This document shows positions 1-7,610 of a stretch of DNA of 9,699 bases, one piece after another. Position numbers and translations under genes: made by a program. Numbering within the stretch: position 1 is the stretch's first letter; every line of letters starts with the position of its first letter. Below the pieces are notes generated by a model. The model saw only the letters and a program-made list of their open reading frames with translations, searched no databases and was not told where the DNA came from. Source of the stretch: an uncultured Lachnospira sp. (lineage in GTDB: Bacteria; Bacillota; Clostridia; Lachnospirales; Lachnospiraceae); assembly GCA_934343805.1 (NCBI GenBank), contig CAKRIN010000045.1:1-9699 (forward strand). The letters are read 5' to 3'.

Positions 1-246
1 GTAATGGGCTGGACATGTGTTATGGCTCTTCCTCAGATATATTCAGCACTTGCCGGAGCCGCTTTCTTCTGGCTTCTTACTGGTGGAATCTTCTACACTG
101 TCGGCGGCGTAATATATGCAATTAAGATGCCAGAATTTAATGCAAAACATCCTAACTTCGGAACACATGAAATCTTCCATGTATTCGTTATGGCAGGAAG
201 TCTTTGCCACTTTATACTGATGTATAACTTCGTTGCAGTTATGTAA
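1..246 (+). CDS. hlyIII: Hemolysin III (PAQR/TrhA) family membrane protein, C-terminal part
   Basis: This is the 3' end of a gene that begins left of the window; the frame is open from base 1 and stops at TAA 244-246, leaving about 81 residues. The visible part is hydrophobic and carries the last transmembrane helices of the hemolysin III / PAQR family. The pattern GIFYTVGGVIYAIKMP, then FGTHEIFHVFVMAGSLCHF, is typical of the C-terminus; the two histidines of HEIFH match the conserved metal-binding pair of the final helix region. Family members are seven-helix integral membrane proteins of the cytoplasmic membrane; bacterial members have been linked to membrane-lipid homeostasis, but their biochemical activity is poorly settled and the hemolysin name is historical. 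It is the only + strand gene here and converges on the - strand genes. The family call is confident; the exact function is not. Confidence 0.88.
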   Translation, partial: VMGWTCVMALPQIYSALAGAAFFWLLTGGIFYTVGGVIYAIKMPEFNAKHPNFGTHEIFHVFVMAGSLCHFILMYNFVAVM

Positions 247-304
247 TACACATTCAGCCTGATTATCTTTTAATCCGCCTGCTTTGCAGAAATAATATGA
301 CTGA

Positions 305-346
305 ATACCTACTAAATTGCTTTCTCTAAGTATTTTAGTATGTATT
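305..346. repeat. Imperfect inverted repeat with TACTAAA/TTTAGTA arms
   Basis: The left arm ATACCTACTAAAT pairs with the right arm ATTTTAGTATGTAT around a loop of about 15 bases. It has no U-run, so it is not an obvious terminator. The same arm core recurs in the two inverted repeats that follow at 392-430 and 467-503. Confidence 0.5.
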
Positions 347-391
347 ATGAACCCCGATACCAATATATGATCAATATATGATTAAGCCTTT

Positions 392-435
392 GACCTACTA
401 AACCAGCAATATGCATATGTTTAGTAGGTCTTTTT
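392..435 (+). terminator. Intrinsic terminator after the hemolysin III gene
   Basis: A perfect 12-bp stem (GACCTACTAAAC 392-403 with GTTTAGTAGGTC 419-430) encloses a 15-base loop and is followed at once by TTTTT (431-435) on the + strand. It lies 146 bases past the stop codon of the hemolysin III gene, far for a terminator, but it is the first U-tailed hairpin after it. Confidence 0.8.
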
Positions 436-466
436 CCAAAACATTTACATCAATCTTCCCAAAAAG

Positions 467-503
467 GCATACTAAACTTACCATTTATATTGTCTTAGTA
501 CGC
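467..503. repeat. Imperfect inverted repeat, third TACTAA/TTAGTA copy
   Basis: GCATACTAAAC (467-477) faces GTCTTAGTACGC (492-503) with a few mismatches around a loop of about 14 bases. No U-run follows. It resembles the arms of the terminator at 392-430, which suggests duplicated or related sequence. Confidence 0.45.
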
Positions 504-609
504 TTCTGCATACATACATGCCAGCATGTAACCATCCAACATGCAGTCAATTAACCCCAGCTACTCTACTAATCTGACTGAGTAATAATTCATTCCATAA
601 AATATGTAA

Positions 610-630
610 GCGGCGGAATTCCGCCGCCTT
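610..630. terminator. GC-rich 18-bp palindrome, probable bidirectional terminator
   Basis: GCGGCGGAATTCCGCCGC (610-627) is a perfect palindrome that can form a 7-bp GC stem with an AATT loop. On the + strand it is followed by CTTTATCT, and on the - strand by TTACATATTTT; both tails are only moderately U-rich. Its place between converging transcripts fits a shared stop signal, though the weak tails leave this uncertain. Confidence 0.55.
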
Positions 631-729
631 TATCTATATTAAGCACCCATTTTGCCTTATCAGGCATTATCCCACTTAAATAATGGAGACTACCGGCTCT
701 TTCTCCTCATGCATTTCTTGTAAAATCAT

Positions 730-752
730 AAACAGGTGCTGATTTTACCTGT
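730..752 (-). terminator. Weak terminator-like hairpin after the LytM gene
   Basis: ACAGGT (732-737) pairs with ACCTGT (747-752) around a 9-base loop, 12 bases after the stop codon of the LytM-like gene on the - strand; the - strand continues TTATGATTTT. The stem is only 6 bp and the U-run is broken, so this may be a weak stop, with the palindrome at 610-627 as backup. Confidence 0.35.
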
Positions 753-764
753 ACAGTCAAACAA

Positions 765-1556
765 TTATTCTCCAAGGTATTCTAATGGGTTTTCAGGAGT
801 TCCATCTCTTGTTATTGCAAAATATACTCCTGGCCCCTCTTTCTTATAATATGCAGTTGGCTCGGCTACTGTACCTAACAGTTGTCCTTCTACAACAGTA
901 TCTCCAATCTTGACATTAACATTATCAAGCATACCTGTAGTCATTTCATATCCGTTTCCTGCTGCTATTCTTATGGTCTTTCCTGTCTCATCACTATCCA
1001 TTACATCAATTACAACACCAGAAACAGCTGCACAGACATTTGTTCCAACATCAGAAGAAATTATCATTCCTGCACTGCACTTGTATACTCCCAGAGTCTT
1101 ATAATAAACTGTTGAATCCATATTATATCCAAGTGTTATCGTTCCGCTTACCGGCCAGTACATAGGACTTCCCTTGTCAAATGTATAACGGCTTATCGCA
1201 TTAGCCATTACCTCAGCTTCTGACATAACAGATGGTGCCTGTTCTGTACTTTCTGTAGTCTTCTCTGTCACCTTATTATCATTCCCATCTCCTGCTTTAG
1301 TTGCTGTGGCGTTAACATCCACAAGTTCCTCCTCATCCGGTGTCGCCTCTTCTACACTAATATCCGGATTATCATCTGTCTTTATAGCAACATTTCCCTC
1401 TGTTTCATTAAGGTTCACAATGTTATTATTCTTAGATTTCTTCACATTCTGGACAACTGAAAATATTCCAAACACCAATGCCACTATAACTCCCAGCGAA
1501 ATTACTGCTGATACAATTCTGAGCTTATCTTTCCCCCGTGTTTTTACACTTGCCAT
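765..1556 (-). CDS. Membrane-anchored degenerate LytM/M23 domain protein, SpoIIQ-like
   Basis: This 263-residue protein has a short basic N-terminus, one transmembrane segment (about 14-36), a long acidic, Asn/Thr/Glu-rich linker (about 40-118), and a C-terminal LytM (M23 peptidase) fold (about 130-263), probably outside the membrane. Fold landmarks are VSGVVIDV (178-185), VKIGDTVVEGQLLGTV (215-230) and a closing GTPENPLEYL. The metal ligands expected of active M23 enzymes are absent: Ser161 and Ile165 stand at the His and Asp of HxGxD, Met209 at the middle His, and Gly243 and Tyr245 at HxH. It should therefore be a binding or scaffold protein, not a hydrolase. Architecture and size resemble SpoIIQ, the forespore partner of SpoIIIAH, which also has a degenerate LytM domain in Bacillus; that link is inference. 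The start is well supported by AGGAGG (1565-1570), 8 bases before ATG. It follows glgP but has a terminator in between. Confidence 0.85.
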   Translation of the reverse strand: MASVKTRGKDKLRIVSAVISLGVIVALVFGIFSVVQNVKKSKNNNIVNLNETEGNVAIKTDDNPDISVEEATPDEEELVDVNATATKAGDGNDNKVTEKTTESTEQAPSVMSEAEVMANAISRYTFDKGSPMYWPVSGTITLGYNMDSTVYYKTLGVYKCSAGMIISSDVGTNVCAAVSGVVIDVMDSDETGKTIRIAAGNGYEMTTGMLDNVNVKIGDTVVEGQLLGTVAEPTAYYKKEGPGVYFAITRDGTPENPLEYLGE

Positions 1557-1596
1557 TCTAACAACCTCCTATCATCTTACAAAGTTTTGATGTTAA

Positions 1597-1625
1597 TATG
1601 GTTGCCAGATTTGTTGAGTTTATAC
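1597..1625 (-). promoter_or_regulatory. Possible forespore-type (sigma F-like) promoter of the LytM gene
   Basis: On the - strand GTATA (1621-1625) lies 14 bases before GGCAACCATA (1597-1606), close to the sigma-F consensus GYATA-N15/16-GGNNANAHTR, with one base short in the spacer and one mismatch in the -10. Transcription would start about 35 bases before the ATG. No good sigma-A promoter is seen in this gap. This is a by-eye match and only suggestive. Confidence 0.3.
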
Positions 1626-1637
1626 TGTTTTTAACTG

Positions 1638-1668
1638 CAAAAATCCCCGCACACAATGTGCGGGGAAA
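1638..1668 (-). terminator. Intrinsic terminator of glgP
   Basis: A perfect 10-bp stem (TCCCCGCACA 1644-1653 with TGTGCGGGGA 1657-1666), closed by a 3-base loop, is followed on the - strand by a TTTTT run (1639-1643 region). It lies about 30 bases after the glgP stop codon and separates glgP from the LytM gene. Confidence 0.92.
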
Positions 1669-1697
1669 TATTCAATAATATTCTGACAATTTAGAGA

Positions 1698-4172
1698 CTA
1701 CATCTCAACAGGAGTCTTAGTAAGCTTCCATATTTCTGTAGCATACTCTTCAATAGTTCTGTCTGATGAGAACTTACCAGCCTTAGCTGTATTAGTCATA
1801 ACTGTCTTAGCCCAGCCATTAGTATCTCTGTATCTCTCATCAATCTTTCTCTGAGCCTCTGCATATGAACGGAAGTCCTTAAGAATAAAGTAAGTATCTG
1901 CTCTTCTTCCTCCATCATTATTAAGAAGAGAATTGTAGATATCTCTGAACATCTCAGTATCTTCTGGAGAATACTTTCCATTGATAAGTTCCATAAGAAC
2001 ATCTCTTATTTCCTGATCGTTGTTAAAGATCTCCATTGGATCATATCCGCCCTCATTCTCGAAACCTATAACTTCGTCAGAGCTAAGACCGAATATCTGT
2101 GCATTCTCAGCACCAACTTCATTAACAATCTCAACATTAGCTCCGTCCATAGTACCAAGAGTAATTGCACCATTAAGCATGAACTTCATGTTACCTGTAC
2201 CGGAAGCCTCCTTAGAAGCTGTAGATATCTGTTCACTTACATCTGCTGCCGCAAATATAATCTCACCATTAGATACTCTGTAGTTCTCAATGAATACAAC
2301 CTTAATCTTGCCCTTGATAGACGCGTCATTATTAATAACATTGGCTACATTATTGATAAGCTTGATTGTCTGCTTAGCAATCTTGTATCCTGCTGCTGCC
2401 TTAGCACCAAAAATAAATGTTCTTGGAACCATGTCATAATCAGGATTTCTCTTAATCTGATTGTACAGATACATAACATGTAAAATATTAAGTAACTGTC
2501 TCTTATATTCATGAAGTCTCTTAACCTGTACATCAAAAATAGAATTAGGATCAACATCAATTCCATTATTCTCCTTGATATACTTGGCAAGACGAACCTT
2601 ATTCTTATACTTGATCTGCATGAAATCCTGCTGTGCCTTAGGATCATCAATATAGAGCATAAGCTTGTCAAGCTGGCTTAAATCTGTAATCCATCCATCA
2701 CCTATCTTATCTGTAATCCAGTCAGAAAGAAGTGGGTTGGCATGCTTTAAGAATCTTCTCTGAGTAATACCATTAGTCTTATTATTAAACTTCTCTGGCA
2801 TCATTTCATAGAAATCCCTTAACTCCTGCTTCTTTAAAATTTCTGTGTGAAGCTTTGCAACACCGTTAACAGAATATCCGGCAACAATTGCAAGATTAGC
2901 CATCTTAACCTGTCCGTCATAGATAATAGCCATCTTACGAACCTTCTCCTGGTCTCCAGGATATTTAGCCTTAACCTCTTCTACGAAACGACGGTTAATC
3001 TCTTCAACAATCTGATAAATTCTTGGAAGAAGTCTTGAGAACAGCTCGATAGGCCACTTCTCAAGCGCCTCAGCCATAATTGTATGGTTAGTATAAGCAA
3101 CTGTCTTAGTTGTGATATCCCATGCCTCATCCCATTCAAGTCCGTTCTCATCCATAAGGATACGCATAAGTTCTGCAACTGCAACAGTTGGATGTGTATC
3201 ATTAAGCTGGAAAGTAACCTTCTTATAAATGTTCTTAATATCCCCATTATTCATTGACTTATACCTGCCAACAGCTCTCTGTACACTTGCTGATACAAAG
3301 AAATACTGCTGCTTAAGTCTTAATTCCTTACCTGCATAATGATTGTCATTAGGATAAAGTACCTCAACGATATTCTTTGCAAGGTTCTCCTCCTCGATAG
3401 CCTTCTGGTAATCACCCTTATCAAAAGAGTTAAGATTAAATGTATTAACAGGCTCTGCGTCCCAGATTCTAAGAGAGTTAACAGTATTATTACCATATCC
3501 AAGAACCGGAATATCATATGGAACAGCTATTACTGAACGATAATCTTCCTGAACAAATATATCTCTTCCAGTCTTTTCATCTCTGTAAGAACGTACATAT
3601 CCACCAAACTTAACTTCATATCTGTATTCAGATCTCTTAATTTCAAATGGGTTGCCATCCTTTAACCAGTTATCAGGAACCTCTACCTGATATCCGTCTT
3701 TAATCTCCTGCTTGAACATACCATACTTATAACGGATACCACATCCATATGCAGGATACTCAAGCGTTGCCAAAGAATCCATGAAACATGCTGCAAGACG
3801 TCCAAGACCGCCATTACCTAATGCTGCATCAGGCTCCTGATCCTCAATAACATTAATATCAAGACCAAGCTCATCCAGAGCTTCCTTAATCTCATCATAT
3901 GCACAAAGATTAATCATATTATTGCCAAGCGCACGTCCCATAAGGAACTCCATTGACATATAATATACTATCTTAGGATCATCCTTCTCATACTGCTTAT
4001 GAGTTGCAATCCACTTATCAATAATAATATCCTTAACAGCATAAGAGACTGCCTGAAAAACCTCCTGATCATTAGCCTCTTCAATATTCTTTCTGTAAAG
4101 AGACTTACAATTGCTGATTACATTCTTTTTGAATTCTTCTTTACTGAAATTCTGTATTAAACTTGTCGCCAT
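1698..4172 (-). CDS. glgP: Glycogen/starch/maltodextrin phosphorylase
   Basis: This 824-residue enzyme belongs to the GT35 glucan phosphorylases, which release glucose-1-phosphate from glycogen or maltodextrin ends with phosphate and pyridoxal phosphate (PLP) in the cytoplasm. Family landmarks run in order: SMEFLMGRALGNN, the loop ALGNGGLGRLAACFMDSLAT, NDTHPTVAVAELMRILMDE, YTNHTIMAEALEKWP, VKRLHEYKRQLLN, ENYRVSNGEIIFAAADVSEQ, and the PLP site EASGTGNMKFMLNG, in which Lys663 should hold PLP. Length matches the usual 800-840. The start was set at 4172 (MATSLIQNF) because AAGGGAG (4183-4189) precedes it; an upstream ATG at 4250 in frame would add 26 residues unlike the family and has no ribosome site. 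A consensus promoter lies upstream and a terminator follows, so it is monocistronic. Glycogen versus maltodextrin preference cannot be told from sequence. Confidence 0.97.
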   Translation of the reverse strand: MATSLIQNFSKEEFKKNVISNCKSLYRKNIEEANDQEVFQAVSYAVKDIIIDKWIATHKQYEKDDPKIVYYMSMEFLMGRALGNNMINLCAYDEIKEALDELGLDINVIEDQEPDAALGNGGLGRLAACFMDSLATLEYPAYGCGIRYKYGMFKQEIKDGYQVEVPDNWLKDGNPFEIKRSEYRYEVKFGGYVRSYRDEKTGRDIFVQEDYRSVIAVPYDIPVLGYGNNTVNSLRIWDAEPVNTFNLNSFDKGDYQKAIEEENLAKNIVEVLYPNDNHYAGKELRLKQQYFFVSASVQRAVGRYKSMNNGDIKNIYKKVTFQLNDTHPTVAVAELMRILMDENGLEWDEAWDITTKTVAYTNHTIMAEALEKWPIELFSRLLPRIYQIVEEINRRFVEEVKAKYPGDQEKVRKMAIIYDGQVKMANLAIVAGYSVNGVAKLHTEILKKQELRDFYEMMPEKFNNKTNGITQRRFLKHANPLLSDWITDKIGDGWITDLSQLDKLMLYIDDPKAQQDFMQIKYKNKVRLAKYIKENNGIDVDPNSIFDVQVKRLHEYKRQLLNILHVMYLYNQIKRNPDYDMVPRTFIFGAKAAAGYKIAKQTIKLINNVANVINNDASIKGKIKVVFIENYRVSNGEIIFAAADVSEQISTASKEASGTGNMKFMLNGAITLGTMDGANVEIVNEVGAENAQIFGLSSDEVIGFENEGGYDPMEIFNNDQEIRDVLMELINGKYSPEDTEMFRDIYNSLLNNDGGRRADTYFILKDFRSYAEAQRKIDERYRDTNGWAKTVMTNTAKAGKFSSDRTIEEYATEIWKLTKTPVEM

Positions 4173-4182
4173 GTATTTAAAA

Positions 4183-4189
4183 CTCCCTT
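4183..4189 (-). promoter_or_regulatory. Ribosome binding site that sets the glgP start
   Basis: AAGGGAG on the - strand stands 10 bases before the ATG at 4172-4170. It decides between this start and the longer in-frame ATG at 4250, which lacks such a site. Confidence 0.75.
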
Positions 4190-4263
4190 CTGAATATGGA
4201 CGGCTCCCCAATACGCCGATATACCCTGTAAAAACTATAATCCGCCCCACAATAGATGTTCTA

Positions 4264-4292
4264 ATTATACATAATAATGTTTACAAATGCAA
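4264..4292 (-). promoter_or_regulatory. Sigma-A type promoter of glgP
   Basis: On the - strand TTGCAT (4287-4292) and TATAAT (4264-4269) are separated by exactly 17 bases (4270-4286). Transcription should start near 4257, which gives an untranslated leader of about 85 bases. That leader is more GC-rich than its surroundings and can form a small CGGC/GCCG hairpin; no known riboswitch was recognised in it. Confidence 0.75.
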
Positions 4293-4316
4293 ACTTTATT
4301 ATTCAAAATAATATAC

Positions 4317-4358
4317 AGAAAAAAGAGACTGCCATACCTTTTAAGTATAACAGTCTCC
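4317..4358 (-). terminator. Intrinsic terminator of ileS
   Basis: GAGACTG (4325-4331) pairs with CAGTCTC (4351-4357), with further pairing ATAC/GTAT inside, and the - strand continues in a TTTTTT run (4319-4324). It lies 17 bases after the ileS stop codon, just upstream of the glgP promoter. Confidence 0.88.
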
Positions 4359-4374
4359 ATATATTTATCCTGCA

Positions 4375-7300
4375 TTAAGCAAGCTTTTCAACAGCAAGTG
4401 TAACCTTCTCACCATTGATATCCCACTCTTTCTCAAATCCTGCAGACTTTCCAGGGATAATATCCTGTGCAAGAACTACAGTCTTAACCTGAGCAGCATT
4501 CTTATTAACAATATCAGCTATCTTGTCGTTGCCTGATACATAGAGATTAATCTTATCCATAACCTCGAAACCAGCATCCTTACGCATAGTCTGAACCTTA
4601 GAAATCACCTCTCTTACGAAGCCTTCCTCGATAAGCTCTGGAGTAAGGTTAGTATCAAGAACAACTGTGATACCCTTGTCACTGCTTGCAACAAATCCTT
4701 CCTTCTGAGTCATCTCAATAAGAACATCGTCCTTAGAAAGTTCGATATCCTGACCTTCAACATTTAACTCGAAGCTTCCTGTCTCATTAAGCTTATCCAT
4801 AGTTGCGTTGCCGTCAACCTCTGTAAGAGCTGTTCTGATTGCATTAAGAAGCTTTCCGTATTTTGGTCCAAGAGTCTTCATCTGTGGCTTGAATGAGTAA
4901 GATGTAAATGCTCTGACATCATCTGTGTATTCAACTTCCTTAACATTCAGCTCATCAGCAATAATAGCTGTGTAGAACTCATCAAGCTTCCAGTCTGCCT
5001 TGATGAACATCTTACCGATTGGCTGACGATTCTTGATATTAGTTGAATTACGGCATGCTCTTCCGATAACAACTGCGTCTAATACATCATCCATAGTTTC
5101 CTCAAGTTTCTTGTCAATGAACTGCTCATTAACCTTAGGGAAGTCGCATAAATGTATTGAAATAGGCGCATTTTTATCAATGCTGCATACAAGATTTCTA
5201 TAAATACTTTCTGTCATGAATGGAACCATTGGTGCAGAAATCTTAGCAAGAGTTACAAGTGTTGTGTAAAGAGTCATGTAAGCATTAATCTTATCCTGCT
5301 CCATTCCCTTAGCCCAGAATCTCTCACGGCTTCTTCTTACATACCAGTTAGAAAGCTCATCTGTGAAGTCCTCAAGAGCTCTTGCTGTCTCTGTAATCTT
5401 GTAGTTCTCAAGATTAGTATCAACAACCTTAACTAAAGAATTAAGCTTTGATAATAACCATTTGTCCATAACTGAAAGCTTGTCATATTCAAGCTGATAC
5501 TTTGTAGCATCAAAATCATCAATATTAGCATACAGTACGAAGAATGCATATGTGTTCCAGAATGTTCCCATGAACTTTCTCTGACCTTCTGATACCCACT
5601 CGTCCTTAAATCTGTTAGGAACCCAAGGAGCTGAATTCTCGTAGAAGTACCAACGGATTGCGTCAGCACCATGCTTCTGCAATGCGTCAAATGGGTCAAC
5701 AGCGTTACCCTTTGACTTACTCATCTTCTGTCCGTCTGCATCCTGAACATGTCCGAGAACGATAACATTCTCATATGGAGCTTTGTTAAAGAGCAGTGTT
5801 GAGATAGCAAGTAATGAGTAGAACCATCCTCTTGTCTGGTCAACAGCCTCAGATATGAACTTAGCTGGGAACTGCTGCTCGAATACTTCCTTATTCTCAA
5901 ATGGATAGTGGTGCTGTGCAAATGGCATTGAACCTGAATCGAACCAGCAGTCGATAACTTCTGGAACTCTCTTCATTGTTCCCTGACACTTAGGGCACTT
6001 GCATGTAACTGCGTCAATATATGGTCTGTGAAGCTCAATGTTATCAGGACAATTGTCTGATTTTTCCTTGAGTTCTTCAATGCTTCCGATAGACATCATC
6101 TCGCCACAGTCTTCACACTGCCAGATATTAAGAGGTGTACCCCAGTATCTGTTTCGTGAAATTCCCCAGTCCTGAACATTTTCAAGCCATGCTCCGAAAC
6201 GTCCTGTACCGATTGTCTCTGGAATCCAGTTGATTGTCTTATTGTTAGCAATTAAGTTAGCCTTAACTTCTGGGTCTGTCATCTTGATAAACCATGATTC
6301 TCTAGCATAGTAGATAAGCGGTGTATCACATCTCCAGCAGTGTGGATATTCATGCTCTACCTTAGGTGCTGAGAAGAGGATTCCTCTGCCCTCAAGTTCC
6401 TTAAGAACCTCAACATCACAGTTGATAGCGCCTGCTTCCATCTCCTTCTTAGTTGGTTTAGCACGCATTCCTGCAAATGGAGTCTCAGGCTTCATAACAC
6501 CAGCCTCGTCTACCATCTGAACAAATGGAGCGTCATATTTTCTACCAACTCTTGCATCATCTTCACCAAATGCCGGAGCAATATGAACGATACCAGTACC
6601 ATCTTCCATAGTTACATAATTATCGCAGTATACGAAAAATGCTTTCTTGTGCTGCTTGTCAGCGCAATCCTTAGCACACTGGTAAAGCGGCTCATATTCC
6701 TTATATTCAAGGTCTTTACCCTTGTATTCTTCAATAATCTCATAAGCAGGTGTGCCTTCTTCTCTCTCGATTCCACCAAGAACCTTGTCAAGAAGTGCCT
6801 TTGCCATAATGTATGTGAATCCGTCTGCAGCTTTAACTTTTGCATAAGTCTCATCCGGATTAACACAAAGAGCAATATTAGAGCAGAGTGTCCAAGGAGT
6901 TGTTGTCCATGCAAGGAAATATGCGTCCTCACCAACAATCTTGAATCTTACAACTGCTGTACGCTCTTTAAGCGTCTTATACCCTTGAGCAACCTCGTGT
7001 GAAGAAAGAGGTGTACCACAACGTGGACAGTAAGGAACAATCTTAAAGCCCTTATAAAGAAGACCTTTATCCCAGATCTGCTTTAAAGCCCACCATTCAG
7101 ACTCAATAAAGTTATTGTCATATGTTACATATGGGTTATCCATATCAGCCCAGAAACCAACAGTAGATGAGAAATCCTCCCACATTCCTTTGTATTTCCA
7201 TACTGATTCCTTACAATGCTTAATAAATGGCTCAAGACCATATTCTTCAATCTGCTCCTTGCCATCAAGACCTAACATCTTCTCAACTTCGAGCTCAACA

Positions 7301-7575
7301 GGAAGTCCGTGTGTATCCCATCCGGCCTTACGAGGAACCATGTAACCCTTCATTGTTCTGTATCTTGGAATCATATCCTTAATTACTCTTGTAAGCACAT
7401 GTCCGATATGTGGCTTACCATTAGCAGTTGGAGGTCCATCATAGAATGTGTATGTTGGTCCTTCCTTTCTGTTATCAATACTCTTCTGGAAGATATCATT
7501 GTCTTTCCAGAACTTTTCAACTTCTTTTTCTCTGTCTACGAACTTCATATCCGCAGAAACTTTCTTATAAATCAT
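4375..7575 (-). CDS. ileS: Isoleucyl-tRNA synthetase (IleS2, eukaryote-like type)
   Basis: This 1066-residue class Ia synthetase charges tRNA-Ile with isoleucine in the cytoplasm. The catalytic HIGH motif is at 56-59 (NGKPHIGH) and KMSKS at 617-621. The CP1 editing domain shows TTTPWTL (about 222-228) and GTGIVHIAPAFGEDD (about 326-340). Cysteine pairs that probably bind zinc are CPRC (about 182), CEDC (about 487) and CKCPKC (about 525), the latter two in the CP1/insert region. The anticodon-binding part follows, with WYVRRSRERFW. The C-terminus lacks the terminal Cys-rich zinc finger of IleS1 proteins; together with the length and GPPTANGKPHIGH, this points to the IleS2 branch, many members of which tolerate mupirocin. 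The start at 7575 (MIYKKVSADMKF) is set by AAAGGAAG (7581-7588) and by the family N-terminus. An in-frame ATG at 7752 would add 59 residues translated from a repeat element and is rejected. The leader carries a T-box. Confidence 0.97.
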   Translation of the reverse strand: MIYKKVSADMKFVDREKEVEKFWKDNDIFQKSIDNRKEGPTYTFYDGPPTANGKPHIGHVLTRVIKDMIPRYRTMKGYMVPRKAGWDTHGLPVELEVEKMLGLDGKEQIEEYGLEPFIKHCKESVWKYKGMWEDFSSTVGFWADMDNPYVTYDNNFIESEWWALKQIWDKGLLYKGFKIVPYCPRCGTPLSSHEVAQGYKTLKERTAVVRFKIVGEDAYFLAWTTTPWTLCSNIALCVNPDETYAKVKAADGFTYIMAKALLDKVLGGIEREEGTPAYEIIEEYKGKDLEYKEYEPLYQCAKDCADKQHKKAFFVYCDNYVTMEDGTGIVHIAPAFGEDDARVGRKYDAPFVQMVDEAGVMKPETPFAGMRAKPTKKEMEAGAINCDVEVLKELEGRGILFSAPKVEHEYPHCWRCDTPLIYYARESWFIKMTDPEVKANLIANNKTINWIPETIGTGRFGAWLENVQDWGISRNRYWGTPLNIWQCEDCGEMMSIGSIEELKEKSDNCPDNIELHRPYIDAVTCKCPKCQGTMKRVPEVIDCWFDSGSMPFAQHHYPFENKEVFEQQFPAKFISEAVDQTRGWFYSLLAISTLLFNKAPYENVIVLGHVQDADGQKMSKSKGNAVDPFDALQKHGADAIRWYFYENSAPWVPNRFKDEWVSEGQRKFMGTFWNTYAFFVLYANIDDFDATKYQLEYDKLSVMDKWLLSKLNSLVKVVDTNLENYKITETARALEDFTDELSNWYVRRSRERFWAKGMEQDKINAYMTLYTTLVTLAKISAPMVPFMTESIYRNLVCSIDKNAPISIHLCDFPKVNEQFIDKKLEETMDDVLDAVVIGRACRNSTNIKNRQPIGKMFIKADWKLDEFYTAIIADELNVKEVEYTDDVRAFTSYSFKPQMKTLGPKYGKLLNAIRTALTEVDGNATMDKLNETGSFELNVEGQDIELSKDDVLIEMTQKEGFVASSDKGITVVLDTNLTPELIEEGFVREVISKVQTMRKDAGFEVMDKINLYVSGNDKIADIVNKNAAQVKTVVLAQDIIPGKSAGFEKEWDINGEKVTLAVEKLA

Positions 7576-7580
7576 TGCAG

Positions 7581-7588
7581 CTTCCTTT
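7581..7588 (-). promoter_or_regulatory. Ribosome binding site that sets the ileS start
   Basis: AAAGGAAG on the - strand, with its AGGA core 7 bases before the ATG at 7575-7573. No comparable site precedes the alternative starts at 7752, 7713 or the internal Met at residue 10. Confidence 0.75.
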
Positions 7589-7610
7589 CTTGCCTTGTGG
7601 CTATAATCAT

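Larger units (their letters stand above)
247..764. other. Gene-free intergenic region between convergent genes
   Basis: No convincing coding region is seen in these 518 bases on either strand. The stretch holds three inverted repeats with a shared TACTAA/TTAGTA core (305-346, 392-430, 467-503), of which the middle one is a U-tailed terminator; a short hairpin TACATG/CATGTA (515-530); an 18-bp GC-rich palindrome (610-627); and a weak terminator-like hairpin just after the LytM gene (732-752). The area looks like a transcription stop zone between two converging transcripts. Confidence 0.7.

Noticed and set aside
43..363. A 106-codon open frame on the - strand opposite the hemolysin III gene
   Set aside because: It overlaps a clearly recognisable coding region, has no family-like features, and lacks a convincing ribosome site; it is a shadow frame.
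4173..4250. A 26-residue N-terminal extension of glgP from the ATG at 4250
   Set aside because: The extension has no ribosome site and does not resemble phosphorylase N-termini, whereas AAGGGAG precedes the ATG at 4172; the stretch is the 5' untranslated leader.
4173..4257. A riboswitch in the glgP leader
   Set aside because: The leader is somewhat GC-rich and can form a short hairpin, but no known aptamer core was recognised and there is no terminator or sequestering helix before the ribosome site.
6583..7002. A 139-codon + strand open frame inside ileS, and similar ones inside glgP
   Set aside because: These lie opposite strongly conserved synthetase or phosphorylase sequence, have no recognisable domains and no ribosome sites; they result from the codon use of the real genes.
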